Below are positions 19,158-30,812 of a stretch of DNA of 64,000 bases, in pieces. The DNA lies in the NCBI GenBank assembly GCA_026995045.1, contig JALWPK010000037.1, positions 1-64,000 on the forward strand, written 5' to 3'. The translations under genes were made by a program, and so were the position numbers. The notes below the pieces were generated by a model. That model had not been told where the DNA came from and did not search any database. It worked only from the letters and a program-made list of their open reading frames with translations. Each line of letters starts with the position of its first letter. Position 1 is the first letter of the stretch. Origin of the DNA: Gammaproteobacteria bacterium. Lineage in GTDB: Bacteria > Pseudomonadota > Gammaproteobacteria > SZUA-229.

Positions 19158-19817
19158 TCAGTTTTGCAGGTGTTGCAGGATGTCAGCCGGGCGGTTGATG
19201 TAGCCGTCAGCCCGCCACTGTCTGATATCAGCGTTTTCATCAATGTAACCGTAGCGGGCCACCAGGGTGGTCATGCCGGCGTTGTTGCCGGCTTCGATAT
19301 CGCGCAGCGCATCGCCGACATACAGGCAATGTTGCGGCTCGCTGCCGGCCAGCTCGCAGGCGCGGTGCATCGGTTCGGGGTGGGGCTTGCGGTTGGCGGT
19401 GCAGTTGCCGCTGACGATGCAGGCGGCGGAATTTGCCAGCCCCAGTTGCTGCAGCAGCGGGGTGGTGAGCCAGCCGGGCTTGTTGGTGACCACGCCCCAT
19501 TTGATATCGCGTTCGTCCAGTTGCTGCAACAGCGCTTCGATTTCGTCGAACGGGCGGGACTCCACTGCCAGATTGGCTTCATAAATTTGCAGATAGCGCT
19601 GTTTCAGCCGATCCAGCCGTTCAGGTTCGATATCATCGCCAAACGCCAGTTTCACCAGCGCCACGCTGCCGTCGGACACGCGCGGGCGCACCGTGTCGAA
19701 GTCCAGCCGCGGCTGGTTTTCTTCATCGCATAACAGCGCCAGCGCCAGCGCCATGTCGGGGGCGGTGTCTATCAGGGTGCCGTCTAGGTCGAACAGCACG
19801 GTGTCAATTTGGCTCAT
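19158..19817 (-). CDS. HAD phosphatase, phosphoglycolate phosphatase / MupP-like
   Basis: [38 protein letters not shown]; adjacent to ubiG as mupP is in pseudomonads. Confidence 0.88.
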   Translation of the reverse strand: MSQIDTVLFDLDGTLIDTAPDMALALALLCDEENQPRLDFDTVRPRVSDGSVALVKLAFGDDIEPERLDRLKQRYLQIYEANLAVESRPFDEIEALLQQLDERDIKWGVVTNKPGWLTTPLLQQLGLANSAACIVSGNCTANRKPHPEPMHRACELAGSEPQHCLYVGDALRDIEAGNNAGMTTLVARYGYIDENADIRQWRADGYINRPADILQHLQN

Positions 19818-20527
19818 GAATCAGCGGGGCGTTGGTAATGCGACATGTAGTTGACGTCCACGTCCTGCGACTGGCGGAACATCCGGGTGAACGGGTTGTA
19901 GCTGATGCCGGCGATATCGACCAGTTTCAGTTCAGCAGCTCGCGCCCAGCGGTCGAGCTCGGAAGGGCGGATGAACTTGCTGTAATCGTGGGTGCCGCGC
20001 GGCAGCATTTTCATGATGTATTCCGCGCCGACAATGGCCATCGCATAGGCTTTGGGATTGCGGTTGATGGTGGAAAAGTAAACTGAACCGCCGGGTTTGA
20101 CCAGGTCGTGACAGGCCTGGATGATGGAGCCGGGGTCGGGAACGTGCTCCAGCATTTCCATGCAGGTGACCACGTCATACTGCTGCGGTTGCTCGGCGGC
20201 GAGCTGTTCCGCCGGAATCTGCCGGTAATCGATTTCCAGCTCTTCTTCCATCGCATGCAACCTGGCCACTGACAGCGGCGCCTTGCCCATATCGATGCCG
20301 GTGACCTTCGCGCCGCAGCGCGTCATGGCTTCGCTGAGTATGCCGCCGCCGCAGCCGACATCGAGCACGCTCTTGCCTTGCAGCGGGCTGCCGGTGTTGA
20401 TGAAGTTGAGGCGAATCGGGTTGATGTCGTGCAGTGGCTTGAACTCGCCGCCACGGTCCCACCAGCGCGAGGCAAGGTCTTCAAATTTGCGGATTTCGAC
20501 CGGGTCGATGTTGCTGGCGGTGTGCAT
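19814..20527 (-). CDS. ubiG: 3-demethylubiquinol 3-O-methyltransferase UbiG
   Basis: [38 protein letters not shown]. Confidence 0.95.
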   Translation of the reverse strand: MHTASNIDPVEIRKFEDLASRWWDRGGEFKPLHDINPIRLNFINTGSPLQGKSVLDVGCGGGILSEAMTRCGAKVTGIDMGKAPLSVARLHAMEEELEIDYRQIPAEQLAAEQPQQYDVVTCMEMLEHVPDPGSIIQACHDLVKPGGSVYFSTINRNPKAYAMAIVGAEYIMKMLPRGTHDYSKFIRPSELDRWARAAELKLVDIAGISYNPFTRMFRQSQDVDVNYMSHYQRPADS

Positions 20528-20571
20528 GATGGTTTTGCCCAGATAAAATAAACTACGTTAAAAACAAAATG

Positions 20572-21885
20572 TTACTTATTGAAAGTATTGATTATTTCGA
20601 TACTGTTTTGCTTGATGCCCTGTTCGTCCAGCGTGGTCAGTTGGCGCTGCTTCATCAGCTGCCTGCCCGCCACCCAGACATCGCTGACCTGGCTGCGGTC
20701 ACAACAGTACACCAGATGCGACACCGGGTCGAACACCGGCGTGGTTTCTATTGTAGCGAAATTCACCGCCACGATATCCGCCTGCTTGCCGACTTCCAGC
20801 GAGCCGATGTGTTTGTCCAGGCCTAATGCCCGCGCGCCGTTCAGCGTCGCCATTTGCAGCGCCTGCACAGCGGGCAGCGCGGTGGCGTCCTGCGCCACGC
20901 CCTTGGCCAGCAGCGCCGCGGTGCGCATTTCACCCAGCAGGTCGAGGTCGTTATTGCTGGCCGCGCCATCGGTGCCCAGCGCCACGTTGATAGAGTGTTG
21001 CTGCAGGCGCGCCACCGGGCAAAAACCGCTGGCGAGCTTGAGGTTGGATTCAGGGCAGTGAATCACATGGCTGCCGGATTCGGCGAGCAGGGCGATTTCC
21101 TCGTCCAGCAACTGCGTCATGTGCACCGCCATCAGCGCCGGCGACAGCAGGCCGAGTTCGCGCAATCGGGCCAGCGGACGCTTGCCGTTGTCGGCTTGCG
21201 CCTGCTGCACCTCATGCGCGGTTTCGTGCACGTGCATGTGAATCGGCGCATCCAGTTCATCCGCCAGCGTGCGGATTTTTTCCAGCGGTTTGTCGGATAC
21301 CGTGTAGGGCGCATGCGGCGCAAAGGCGACATTGATCAGCGCGTCGCCGCGATACTGGTCGTGCACGGCGATGCCCTTGTCGATATATTCATCGGCGTCG
21401 CGCGCCCACACCGTGGGAAAATCCAGCGCAATCAGGCCGACAGTGGCGCGAAAACCGGCCTGTTTGCACACCCGCGCGGCGACATCGGGAAAGAAATACA
21501 TGTCGTTCATGCAGGTGACGCCGCCGCGAATCATTTCCGCCAGCGCCAGCTCTACGCCGAGCTGCACAAAATGCTCGTTCACATGCGCGCTTTCCGCCGG
21601 CCAGATATGCTGTTGCAACCAGTCCATCAGCGCCAGATCATCCGCCATGCCGCGGAACAGGCTCATCGCCGCGTGCGTGTGCGCATTGACCAGGCCGGGA
21701 ATCAGCGCATGCTCGCTGACATCTACCGTGGCGGCGGCTGTGTACTGCTGTTCGATTTGCGCGCGCGGCGCAATCGCCGCGATCTTGTCTTCGAGAATGG
21801 CAATGGAGTGATCCGCCAGCACGCGGTCCGAACCGTCTACCGGAATCACCCAGCGCGCGTGCAGGATGGCATCAACCTGTTTCAT
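20572..21885 (-). CDS. mtaD: TRZ/ATZ-type amidohydrolase (MTA/SAH deaminase-like)
   Basis: PGLVNAHTHAAMSLFRGMADDLAL, HMHVHETAHEV, GTDGAASNNDLDLLGEM; start at ATG 21885 preferred. Confidence 0.85.
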   Translation of the reverse strand: MKQVDAILHARWVIPVDGSDRVLADHSIAILEDKIAAIAPRAQIEQQYTAAATVDVSEHALIPGLVNAHTHAAMSLFRGMADDLALMDWLQQHIWPAESAHVNEHFVQLGVELALAEMIRGGVTCMNDMYFFPDVAARVCKQAGFRATVGLIALDFPTVWARDADEYIDKGIAVHDQYRGDALINVAFAPHAPYTVSDKPLEKIRTLADELDAPIHMHVHETAHEVQQAQADNGKRPLARLRELGLLSPALMAVHMTQLLDEEIALLAESGSHVIHCPESNLKLASGFCPVARLQQHSINVALGTDGAASNNDLDLLGEMRTAALLAKGVAQDATALPAVQALQMATLNGARALGLDKHIGSLEVGKQADIVAVNFATIETTPVFDPVSHLVYCCDRSQVSDVWVAGRQLMKQRQLTTLDEQGIKQNSIEIINTFNK

Positions 21886-22026
21886 GGCGCAGACCATACC
21901 TGTCACGGGCGGCGGGCGCAACACTCTGAATATGAAAACCGCGCGCAAAGCGGCGGGATACAGGAATTTTCCCCCGTCAGGTGGTATAAATCAGCCAATA
22001 ACAAAACACGATGATGGAGTGAAAGC

Positions 22027-22650
22027 ATGCAGCAGCGATTCAATGTTCACCGCGGCATTCTGGTGATGCTGGTTTTGACCGCATTGCTCGGCATCAGCGC
22101 CTGCGGCGGCGGCAAAAGCGTGAAACGCATTTCCGCAGACGAAGTCACCGACCTCAGCGGCGAATGGAATGACACCGACTCGCGGCTGGTGTCGCGCGAA
22201 ATGGTGGAAGACCTGCTGGCGCAACGCTGGCTGTCGCGATTTCGCAGCGAGCAAGGCCGCGCGCCGACGGTGATTGTTGGCCGCATCCGCAATCTCAGTC
22301 ATGAGCATATCAACACGCGCACCTTCATCGCCGACATCGAGCGCGCGCTGATTAATTCCGGCGAAGTGGATTTTGTTGCTTCGCCTGAGGAGCGCGAGGA
22401 GGTTCGCAAGGAGCGCAGGGATCAGGATTTGAACGCATCCGAAGCCACGCGCAAAATCATGGGCGAGGAACTGGGCGCCGACTTTATGCTGCAGGGCGCC
22501 ATCAATTCCATTGTCGACGCCATCGAAGGCCGGCAGGCGCGTTTCTACCAGGTCGATCTGACGCTGATTGATTTGCAAACCAACCGCAAGGTCTGGATAG
22601 GCCAGAAAAAAATCAAGAAAACCATTTCACGTAGCAACGTTCGCTGGTAA
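22027..22650 (+). CDS. lpoB: Penicillin-binding protein activator LpoB-like lipoprotein
   Basis: Lipobox LLGISACGG; GRIRNLSHEHINTRTFIADIERALINSGEVDFV. Confidence 0.85.
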   Translation: MQQRFNVHRGILVMLVLTALLGISACGGGKSVKRISADEVTDLSGEWNDTDSRLVSREMVEDLLAQRWLSRFRSEQGRAPTVIVGRIRNLSHEHINTRTFIADIERALINSGEVDFVASPEEREEVRKERRDQDLNASEATRKIMGEELGADFMLQGAINSIVDAIEGRQARFYQVDLTLIDLQTNRKVWIGQKKIKKTISRSNVRW

Positions 22651-22671
22651 CGCCGGCTGACGCGGATCAAG

Positions 22672-23988
22672 GTGAAAAGACAGAGCATGTTTGCGCCGCG
22701 TCTGGTCGGGTGGCTACTGGCGGCATCGTTGCTGCCGCCCGGCTGTGTACAGTATGCGCACAAGGCGAGCGACATGCAGTCATTGCTGCTGGTCGGCGAC
22801 ATTGCCGCCGCCAGCGGGATGGTCGAACAACAGGACCCGCTTGAGCGCGATGTACTGGCCTGTCTCAACAAAGGCATGCTGCGCCGCATGCTGCACAAAT
22901 ATGAAGCCAGCAACCGCATTTTTGAAAAAGCCAAACAGATGATCGATGAACTGTATGGCGTCAGCATCAGCGAACAACTGGGCGCCGTGACCGTAAATGA
23001 TACCCTGATTCAGTACAAGGGCGATCGTTATGAACAGGCGCTGCTGCATGCCTACATGGCGATGAACTATGTTGAACTGGGCGACCTCGATGGCGCGCGC
23101 GTCGAAATGTTGCAGGCGGACGTCAAAATGCGCGAATGGGACGAACAGCCGGGCGACAATCCGTTTGTGCGTTATTTGTCTGGCATTATTTATGAAATGT
23201 TGGGAGAAACCGATCAGGCGCTGGTATCCTACCGTCAGGCGGTCAAGGCGTATGCGGATCGCGCCGATGCGCAAGTCGACGCGGTTCCCGCGCAATTAAA
23301 AGCGGATTTGTTGCGTATGCTGCAGGCGGAAGGTCTGTACGACGAACGCGATGATGCGCTCAAGCGTTTTCAGCTGAGCCAGGCCGATATTCCCGAACAG
23401 TCGCACGACAAGGGCGAGGTGGTGCTGGTGCTGAGCAACGGTCTGGCGCCGGTGCGCGGTGAAACCATCATCCAGACCTTTGCGGTTGAGATAAACGACG
23501 TGGTGCGCATCGCCTTGCCGGCTTATTTGCAGCCCAAGCCGCCGGTCAAGGCTGCGCGTGCGCTGGCTGACGCCGCTAGTCAGCATAAGTTTGAAACCGT
23601 GGAAGATATTGATGCGCTTGCGCGACAGGCCTTGCAACAGGAGATGCCAGTGATTCTGGCGCGTGCGGTGGCGCGCGCAGTGGTCAAGCACCAGACTCAG
23701 GACAAGGTTGAGGAAAAAGGCGGCGCGCTGGCCGGTTTCATCGCCACTGTCGCCAATCTGGTCACCGAGCGCGCCGACACCCGCAGCTGGACAAGCTTGC
23801 CGGCGGAAATCCAGATCAGCCGATTCACTTTGCCGCCCGGAAGCCATACTATTGCGATTGAAATACGTAACCGCGCGCAGCATGTGATTGACCGCATAGA
23901 GCGCAAGGTGACGATCAAGCCCGGGCGGACAGTACTGGTGTCGCCGCACTGGATTGCGCCGGCGCCGGTCGTGGCAAAAGCGCATTGA
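22672..23988 (+). CDS. COG3014-type lipoprotein
   Basis: Lipobox-like LLPPGCVQY; TPR-like segment; in order with lpoB-like and LPP20-like genes. Confidence 0.75.
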   Translation: MKRQSMFAPRLVGWLLAASLLPPGCVQYAHKASDMQSLLLVGDIAAASGMVEQQDPLERDVLACLNKGMLRRMLHKYEASNRIFEKAKQMIDELYGVSISEQLGAVTVNDTLIQYKGDRYEQALLHAYMAMNYVELGDLDGARVEMLQADVKMREWDEQPGDNPFVRYLSGIIYEMLGETDQALVSYRQAVKAYADRADAQVDAVPAQLKADLLRMLQAEGLYDERDDALKRFQLSQADIPEQSHDKGEVVLVLSNGLAPVRGETIIQTFAVEINDVVRIALPAYLQPKPPVKAARALADAASQHKFETVEDIDALARQALQQEMPVILARAVARAVVKHQTQDKVEEKGGALAGFIATVANLVTERADTRSWTSLPAEIQISRFTLPPGSHTIAIEIRNRAQHVIDRIERKVTIKPGRTVLVSPHWIAPAPVVAKAH

Positions 23989-24008
23989 TGACACAGGAAT
24001 CCATACCA

Positions 24009-25042
24009 TGAAAGCTTTCGCATTCCTCCGTTTGCATCGTGCAGCCGCGCTGGCCGCTTTGTTGCTCGCCGGTTGTATACAGTCGGCGCCCACCATCAGC
24101 GCCGATCGGCCGGACTGGTTGCAGGGCGAACCTTCGCAATATCCGAACACGCAGTACCTCAGCGCCACCGGCTCGGCAGGCGACGCCGAGCGCGCCAGTG
24201 AACGTGCGCTGGCCAATCTCGCCAGAATCTTCGAGCTGCGTATACGCGAATCCTCAACAAGCGTGCAGGAGGTGCAATCACACAGGCAGTCGGGGGAAGA
24301 AACCGTGTCCACCAGCCAGCGATTGCAGCGGCAAATTCAGATAGACACCGACAAAATTATTCAGGGCGCGCGTATCGCCGGGCAATGGTTCGACAGTAGT
24401 GAGGCCACGCATTACGCGCTGGCGGTTCTCAACCGGCGGCAGGCGGGCAACAATCTGCGCAGTGAAATCGAACGGCTGGACGCCGACACCCGGCATCAGC
24501 TCGACAAGCTGGCTGGCGCCACGCCGGTGGAACAGGTGTCGCGGTTGAGCGCGGCGCTGGATTTGCAGCAACAACGCGACGCCTTGCAAAAAACGCTGAA
24601 GATAATTGACCGCAGGGGACAGGGCTTGCCGGCGCAGTGGAGCCACGCTGAATTGCAGGACAGGCTGCAGCAGGCCTTGCAAGGTATGCGCATTGCATTG
24701 GCGGTCAAACAGGATGACGCCGGTGAACTGGCCGAACTGGTCAGCGGCGCCATGGGCAAGGCGGGCATGCCGGCGAACAACCGCAACTATGCCTATATCC
24801 TGACAGCATCATTGCATACACAACCGGCTTTTCAGAATCAGGGCTGGTACTGGTTGCGCGGCAATCTCAGCCTGCAGCTGAGTGATGCAACGGGCAAAGT
24901 GCTGGGCGCGCGCAACTGGCCGTTGAAAGTGTCCTCGGTTGAGCAAGCCTTGCTGCACCCCAGAATGCGCAGCAAGGTTGAGAAAATTCTCAATCGTGAA
25001 CTCAAATCCGCCATACTGGGTTTTGCATCAGGCAAGAAATAA
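24009..25042 (+). CDS. LPP20-family lipoprotein
   Basis: LLAGCIQSAPTISADRPDWLQGEPSQYPNTQYLSATGSAGDAERASERALANLARIF; start chosen at ATG 24009. Confidence 0.8.
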
Positions 25043-25397
25043 AATAACAATAGTGTTATAACTTATTGATATAGCATTGGTTATAACCCTGTTGCAGAGT
25101 GTTGGAATGCAACGGCAGCGGCGTTGTCTGCATCCCATTACGGGGGGTTCTGCCGCTTGGCGCGCTGCGGTATAGTAATTTCAGATTTAGCCTCCACATT
25201 ATATAAAGTGACGGTGCAAGGCGTCGTCCGACACCCATGATTGACATATTTTTACAACAGGTTTTGGCGTCAGCTGCCGACAACAGTTACAAGGCAGGCG
25301 TGAGCGGCCCGCATAGCGGTGCTGCATCCCGCCATGCCCGGATTTGCAGATGGCGTTTCACCAAAGTGAAAAATATGATCTACACTGAGAGTAAGTC

Positions 25398-25718
25398 ATG
25401 AGTCATCAGCAAGATTATGAAGACGACAGTGGCCTGGCGGTAGAAGAAGATAAGCCAAAGCTTAAGCCGCCGAAACAATACAAGGTTGTACTGGTCAATG
25501 ACGACTATACGCCTATGGAATTTGTGGTTCAGGTACTGATGTCATTTTTCGGTATGGATCACGCCAAGGCGACAAGAGTCATGATGGCGGTGCACACAAA
25601 AGGCAAGGGGATTTGTGGTATCTACAGTTATGAGATAGCGGAAACCAAGGTGGATCAGGTAAACGAATTTTCCCGACTGAACCAGCACCCGTTGATGTGC
25701 ACCATGGAAGAAGCCTGA
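25398..25718 (+). CDS. clpS: ATP-dependent Clp protease adaptor ClpS
   Basis: [58 protein letters not shown]. Confidence 0.97.
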   Translation: MSHQQDYEDDSGLAVEEDKPKLKPPKQYKVVLVNDDYTPMEFVVQVLMSFFGMDHAKATRVMMAVHTKGKGICGIYSYEIAETKVDQVNEFSRLNQHPLMCTMEEA

Positions 25719-25754
25719 CTTTGTACAACCTGTTACAAAAGAAAGAGGTTTGTT

Positions 25755-28001
25755 ATGTTGAGTAAGGAGCTTGAAGCTTCCCTGAATGCCGCATTCAACG
25801 AAGCGCGTGAAAAACGTCACGAATATATTACCGTAGAGCACCTGCTACTCGCACTGCTAGACAATACCAGCGCCAATACGGTGCTGCAGGCCTGTGGCGC
25901 CGACATCAACACACTCGGCAAGGAGCTGCGTGACTACCTCGAAAAAAATACCCCCGTGTTTGGCGACGTCGTTACCGGCGAAGTGCAACCCACGCTGGGC
26001 TTCCAGCGCGTGCTGCAACGCGCCGTGTTTCATGTGCAATCCTCCGGCAAAAAAGAAGTCGTCGGCGCAAACGTGCTGGTCGCCATGTTCGGCGAACAGG
26101 AATCACAGGCGATTTACCTGTTGCAGCAACAGAATGTCACCCGTCTGGATGTGGTCAACTACATTTCACACGGCATCACCAAGGTTTCCAGCGACCCGGA
26201 CAAGTCTGAAGCGGAAACCCGTGAGGGCGCAGCGCCGGAAGGCGAAAACCTGCCGCTGGAAAATTTCTGCACCAATCTCAACCAGCGCGCGCGCCAGGGT
26301 CATATCGACCCGCTGATTGGCCGCGATCACGAAATTGAACGCACCGTACAAATCTTGTGCCGCCGCCGCAAGAACAACCCGCTGTTGGTCGGCGAAGCCG
26401 GCGTCGGCAAAACCGCACTGGCCGAAGGCCTGGCGAAAAAAATCGTCGACGGCGATGTGCCGGATGTGTTGAAAGACTGCACCATCTTTTCACTCGATCT
26501 TGGCGCGCTGGTCGCCGGCACCAAATACCGCGGCGATTTTGAAAAACGCCTCAAGGGCGTGCTCAAGCAGTTGAAAAATTACAGCGGCGCGATTTTGTTT
26601 ATCGACGAAATTCACACCATCATTGGCGCCGGCTCCGCTTCCGGCGGTGTGATGGATGCGTCCAATCTGCTGAAACCGATGCTGGCCTCCGGCGAGCTCA
26701 AATGCATCGGTTCAACTACCTACACCGAATTCCGCAGCATCTTTGAAAAAGATCATGCGCTGGCCCGCCGTTTCCAGAAAATCGATTTGCCGGAGCCTTC
26801 GGTTGAAGAAACCGTAGAGATTCTGAAAGGCCTGAAGTCGCGCTTTGAAGAACATCACGATGTGAAGTTCAGCAACAATGCGTTGCGCGCCGCGGCCGAA
26901 CTGTCAGAGCGTTACATCATGGACCGTTTCCTGCCGGACAAGGCTATCGATGTAATCGACGAAGCCGGCGCCAACCGCCGCGTGCACGGCAGCAGCAAGA
27001 AATCGGTCAGCGTCACCGATATTGAAAACATCATCGCCAAGATTGCGCGTATTCCGCCGAAAACCGTTTCCACTTCTGACACCGAAGTGCTGAAAAACCT
27101 GGAGCGCGATCTCAACCTGAGCGTGTTCGGACAGGATGAAGCGATTAACACCCTGGCGACCGCGATTCGCATGTCGCGCTCCGGACTCGGCAATCCGGAA
27201 AAACCGATTGGCTCGTTCCTGTTCTCCGGCCCCACCGGCGTGGGTAAAACCGAAGTCAGCAAACAACTGGCGCGCACCCTGGGTGTGGAGCTGGTGCGTT
27301 TTGACATGTCTGAATACATGGAGCGCCACACCGTGTCGCGTTTGATTGGCGCGCCGCCGGGCTATGTCGGTTTTGATGACGGCGGTTTGCTCACCGAAGC
27401 CATCACCAAACAGCCGCATGCCGTGTTGCTGCTCGACGAAATTGAAAAGGCGCATCCGGATGTATTCAACCTGCTGTTGCAGGTGATGGATCACGGCACG
27501 CTGACCGACAGCAACGGCCGCAAAACCGATTTCCGCAATGTCATTCTGATTATGACCACCAACGCCGGCGCGCAACTGATGTCGCGCGCCAGCATGGGCT
27601 TTACCGAGCAGAAACACGAACTCGACGGCATGGAAGAAATCAAGCGCCTGTTCACCCCGGAATTCCGCAACCGTCTCGACGCCATTGTGCAGTTCGGCCC
27701 GCTGGATGACAAAACCCTCGGCAGCGTGGTCGACAAATTCCTGGTCGAACTGGAAATGCAGCTCGACGAGAAAAAAGTCACCATCAACGTTAACCAGGAT
27801 GCGCGCGGCTGGATAGCTGAAAAAGGCTATGACGCCAAAATGGGCGCCCGCCCGATGGCGCGCGTAATTCAGGACGAACTGAAAAAACCGCTGGCCAATG
27901 AAATTCTGTTCGGTGATTTAACCAAAGGCGGCCACGTCGAAGTCGGCGTGCACGACGGCGAACTGGATATCCAGGTGGAGAACGCCACTGAAAAAGCCTA
28001 G
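25755..28001 (+). CDS. clpA: ATP-dependent Clp protease ATP-binding subunit ClpA
   Basis: Two AAA+ modules ([30 protein letters not shown]), [16 protein letters not shown]. Confidence 0.98.
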   Translation: MLSKELEASLNAAFNEAREKRHEYITVEHLLLALLDNTSANTVLQACGADINTLGKELRDYLEKNTPVFGDVVTGEVQPTLGFQRVLQRAVFHVQSSGKKEVVGANVLVAMFGEQESQAIYLLQQQNVTRLDVVNYISHGITKVSSDPDKSEAETREGAAPEGENLPLENFCTNLNQRARQGHIDPLIGRDHEIERTVQILCRRRKNNPLLVGEAGVGKTALAEGLAKKIVDGDVPDVLKDCTIFSLDLGALVAGTKYRGDFEKRLKGVLKQLKNYSGAILFIDEIHTIIGAGSASGGVMDASNLLKPMLASGELKCIGSTTYTEFRSIFEKDHALARRFQKIDLPEPSVEETVEILKGLKSRFEEHHDVKFSNNALRAAAELSERYIMDRFLPDKAIDVIDEAGANRRVHGSSKKSVSVTDIENIIAKIARIPPKTVSTSDTEVLKNLERDLNLSVFGQDEAINTLATAIRMSRSGLGNPEKPIGSFLFSGPTGVGKTEVSKQLARTLGVELVRFDMSEYMERHTVSRLIGAPPGYVGFDDGGLLTEAITKQPHAVLLLDEIEKAHPDVFNLLLQVMDHGTLTDSNGRKTDFRNVILIMTTNAGAQLMSRASMGFTEQKHELDGMEEIKRLFTPEFRNRLDAIVQFGPLDDKTLGSVVDKFLVELEMQLDEKKVTINVNQDARGWIAEKGYDAKMGARPMARVIQDELKKPLANEILFGDLTKGGHVEVGVHDGELDIQVENATEKA

Positions 28002-28026
28002 CGCCTGTTGACAGTATTCATCAGAC

Positions 28027-28306
28027 AGCCCGCCTTGTGCGGGCTTTTTTATTGATTTATTTTTGCCACAGAGCACACAGAGTACGCAAAGATTTTTATT
28101 GGTCCGCAAATGAACGCGAATGTACGCAAATGGTTGCTTCATTTTTGTTGCGATGCAAACCGGAATACATATTGATTTTGGTTTGAATGGCAATCATGGA
28201 GAAGACAAGCACTCGCGTATATTCGCGTTCATTTGCGGATATATTCTCTGTGTGCTCTGTGGCAAATAAAACAGGTAAACAAAAAGCCCGCACAAGGCGG
28301 GCTTTC
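28027..28306. repeat. Long inverted-repeat element (copy 3) including paired terminators between clpA and infA
   Basis: agcccgccttgtgcgggctttttt...ttgccacagagcacacagag...tccgcaaatgaacgcgaatgtacgc is repeated inverted at about 28190-28306. Confidence 0.9.
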
Positions 28307-28327
28307 TCGAATCAGTATTCGTTGCGT

Positions 28328-28546
28328 TTATTTGGCGCGGTAAACAATCCGGCCCTTTTCCAGGTCGTAAGGCGTCAGCTCGACGGTGACGGTGTCGCCG
28401 GTCATGATGCGGATGTAATGCTTGCGCATTTTGCCGGAGATGTGAGCGGTGACGATGTGGCCGTTTTCCAGCTCAACACGGAACATGGTGTTGGGCAGGG
28501 TTTCCACCACTTTGCCTTCCATCTGGATTGCTTCTTCTTTTGCCAT
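28328..28546 (-). CDS. infA: Translation initiation factor IF-1
   Basis: [51 protein letters not shown]. Confidence 0.98.
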   Translation of the reverse strand: MAKEEAIQMEGKVVETLPNTMFRVELENGHIVTAHISGKMRKHYIRIMTGDTVTVELTPYDLEKGRIVYRAK

Positions 28547-28667
28547 AAATAACTGCTGGGGTTTGTGAATAATCGAGCGCGCTAATTATCGTTAATTCTC
28601 GGCCAATCGCAAGCCCTTTGTCGAATTTTACGTAAAAATAAATCCGTTTCGCGGCAAATTGACGGCA

Positions 28668-29573
28668 TTACTCGGCAGTTTGCGCCGGTTGAGGGTTGCT
28701 GGCGAGCGCCTGTTTTGGTGGCAGCATCAGCAGGGGATCGATCAGGGTCTGGTTGGCGATCACGGAAAAATGCAGGTGCGGGCCGGTCACGCGGCCGGTC
28801 TGGCCGACCGTGCCGATGGGCTGACCCTGCTTGACCACATCACCCGGTTTCACATCAATGCGCTGCAAGTGCGCGTAATAGCTGATAATTCCCTGGCCGT
28901 GGTCAAGGAACACCATGTTGCCGCTGAAGAAAAAGTCATCGGCTTCGAGCACCACGCCGTCAGCGGCGGCGTGTATGGGTGTGCCCTCGGCGGCGGCGAT
29001 ATCCAGCCCGGTGTGCGGCCGGCGTTCCTGTTCATTGAAAAAGCGGCGCAGGCCGAATACGCTGCTGATTTCGCCTTCTACCGGCCAGATAAAATCCACC
29101 TGTGGCGGAGTGTTGCTCCAGTGGCGCTTGGCCTTTTTCTTGCGCTGACTTTCACTGGCAATCCGCGTCATGTCGCGTTTCAGCGGATTGACCTTGCGCT
29201 TGTTCTTGATGGTGAGGTGTTGTTCCTCGAACTGCTTGGGCTGGATGTCGATTTTGGTGTTGAGCGACAGGCCATTGGGGTAGGTGACGGAAAATTCCGC
29301 CGCGCCGGGCGGCTGTTTCAACGGGATGCCCGCCAGCGCCACCCAGTTGTCACGGTACTTGAACACGGCTACTCGTTTGCCTTCGAATGTTACTTTGGCG
29401 CCAGGCGTGTAATTGCTGAGCTTGAGCATGGCGATGCCGCCGGGAACATGCTCCTGCTGCGGCAGGGCGAGGGCGGTGGCGCTGAACAGGCTCAACAGCA
29501 GCACGGCCAGGCAATGAAACGGGTGATGCATCATGGCGTTGTGTCCAGATTTTTCAGCATGATGGTTTTGCAT
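28668..29573 (-). CDS. M23-family metallopeptidase
   Basis: PHTGLDIAAAEGTPIHAAADGVVLEADDFFFSGNMVFLDHGQGIISYYAHLQRI, TGRVTGPHLHFSV. Confidence 0.9.
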   Translation of the reverse strand: MQNHHAEKSGHNAMMHHPFHCLAVLLLSLFSATALALPQQEHVPGGIAMLKLSNYTPGAKVTFEGKRVAVFKYRDNWVALAGIPLKQPPGAAEFSVTYPNGLSLNTKIDIQPKQFEEQHLTIKNKRKVNPLKRDMTRIASESQRKKKAKRHWSNTPPQVDFIWPVEGEISSVFGLRRFFNEQERRPHTGLDIAAAEGTPIHAAADGVVLEADDFFFSGNMVFLDHGQGIISYYAHLQRIDVKPGDVVKQGQPIGTVGQTGRVTGPHLHFSVIANQTLIDPLLMLPPKQALASNPQPAQTAE

Positions 29574-29629
29574 GCGGATTTCACGTGTACAATGGCAGCC
29601 TCATTATAAAGCCGCTTTAAACAGGATTT

Positions 29630-30808
29630 GTGAACAAGTTTAGCTCAAACCGCGCGCAAGGCATCAAACCGTTTTATGTGATGGATTTGCTGGCGCGCGC
29701 CGGACAGTTGCAGGCGGAAGGGCGCAGCGTGATTCACCTTGAAGTCGGCGAGCCGGATTTCGCCACCGCGCAGCCGATTATCGACGCCGGCATCGCCGCG
29801 CTGCAACAGCAGCACACGCATTACACCGCCGCGCTGGGCATGCCCGCCCTGCGGCAAAAAATTGCGGATTACTATCTGCGCGAATACGGGCTGGAAATAG
29901 CGCCTGAACGCATTGTGATTACACCGGGCGCATCCGGCGCGCTGCAACTGGTGCTGGCGGCCTTGCTGGATGTCAATGACGAAGTGCTGCTGTCCGACCC
30001 CGGTTATCCCTGCAACCGCAATATCGCGCAAATCCTGGGGGCGAAAACCCGCGCCGCGCCGGTGTCTGCCGATACCGCCTTTCAGCTTACCGCCGAACAG
30101 GTGGACGCCCACTGGAAATCCCGAACCCGCGCGGCGATGGTGGCGAGTCCGTCCAACCCCACCGGCACGCTGATCGCGCCGCAAGCCTTGCGCCGGTTGC
30201 AGCAGTGCGTGGCGGCGCACAAGGGGTTTCTCATTGTCGATGAAATTTATCAGGGGCTGGTGTACAGCGGTAACAAATTCACTGCGCTGCAACTGGAGGA
30301 GGAAGATGACAATCTGATAGTGATCAACAGCTTCTCCAAATATTTCGGCATGACCGGCTGGCGCATCGGCTGGGCGGTTTTACCTGAACGGCTGGTGGAA
30401 GTGGTGGACCGGCTGGCGCAGAACCTGTTTCTGGCGCCGCCGACGGTGGCGCAGCATGCCGCCATGCGTGCGCTGGACGCCGACTGCATGGCCATCTTCG
30501 ACAGCCGGGTCGAGGCGTTCCGTCAACGCCGGGATTATCTGCTGCCGGCGCTGCGCGAGACCGGTTTCAAAATTGGCGCCGAACCGCAGGGCGCATTTTA
30601 TATTTATGCCGATTGCAGTGATTTCAGCCGCGACAGTTTCAGCTGGTGTCATAATCTGCTGGAATCGGAAGCCGTCGCGGTGACGCCGGGCATTGATTTT
30701 GGCGAGCATCGCGCCGGTGATTTTGTGCGCTTTGCCTACACGCGCCCTGTCGAGCAACTGGAAATAGCGGTCGAAAGAATAATAAATTACATTAATAAAA
30801 ATCAATAA
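29630..30808 (+). CDS. PLP-dependent class I/II aminotransferase
   Basis: SFSKYFGMTGWRIGW PLP-lysine block; VIHLEVGEPDF; GTG start. Confidence 0.92.
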   Translation: MNKFSSNRAQGIKPFYVMDLLARAGQLQAEGRSVIHLEVGEPDFATAQPIIDAGIAALQQQHTHYTAALGMPALRQKIADYYLREYGLEIAPERIVITPGASGALQLVLAALLDVNDEVLLSDPGYPCNRNIAQILGAKTRAAPVSADTAFQLTAEQVDAHWKSRTRAAMVASPSNPTGTLIAPQALRRLQQCVAAHKGFLIVDEIYQGLVYSGNKFTALQLEEEDDNLIVINSFSKYFGMTGWRIGWAVLPERLVEVVDRLAQNLFLAPPTVAQHAAMRALDADCMAIFDSRVEAFRQRRDYLLPALRETGFKIGAEPQGAFYIYADCSDFSRDSFSWCHNLLESEAVAVTPGIDFGEHRAGDFVRFAYTRPVEQLEIAVERIINYINKNQ

Positions 30809-30812
30809 CACT

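Noticed and set aside
25056-25283. 75-aa minus-strand ORF between LPP20-like gene and clpS
   Set aside because: No family, no ribosome-binding site evident, and lies in a regulatory intergenic region.
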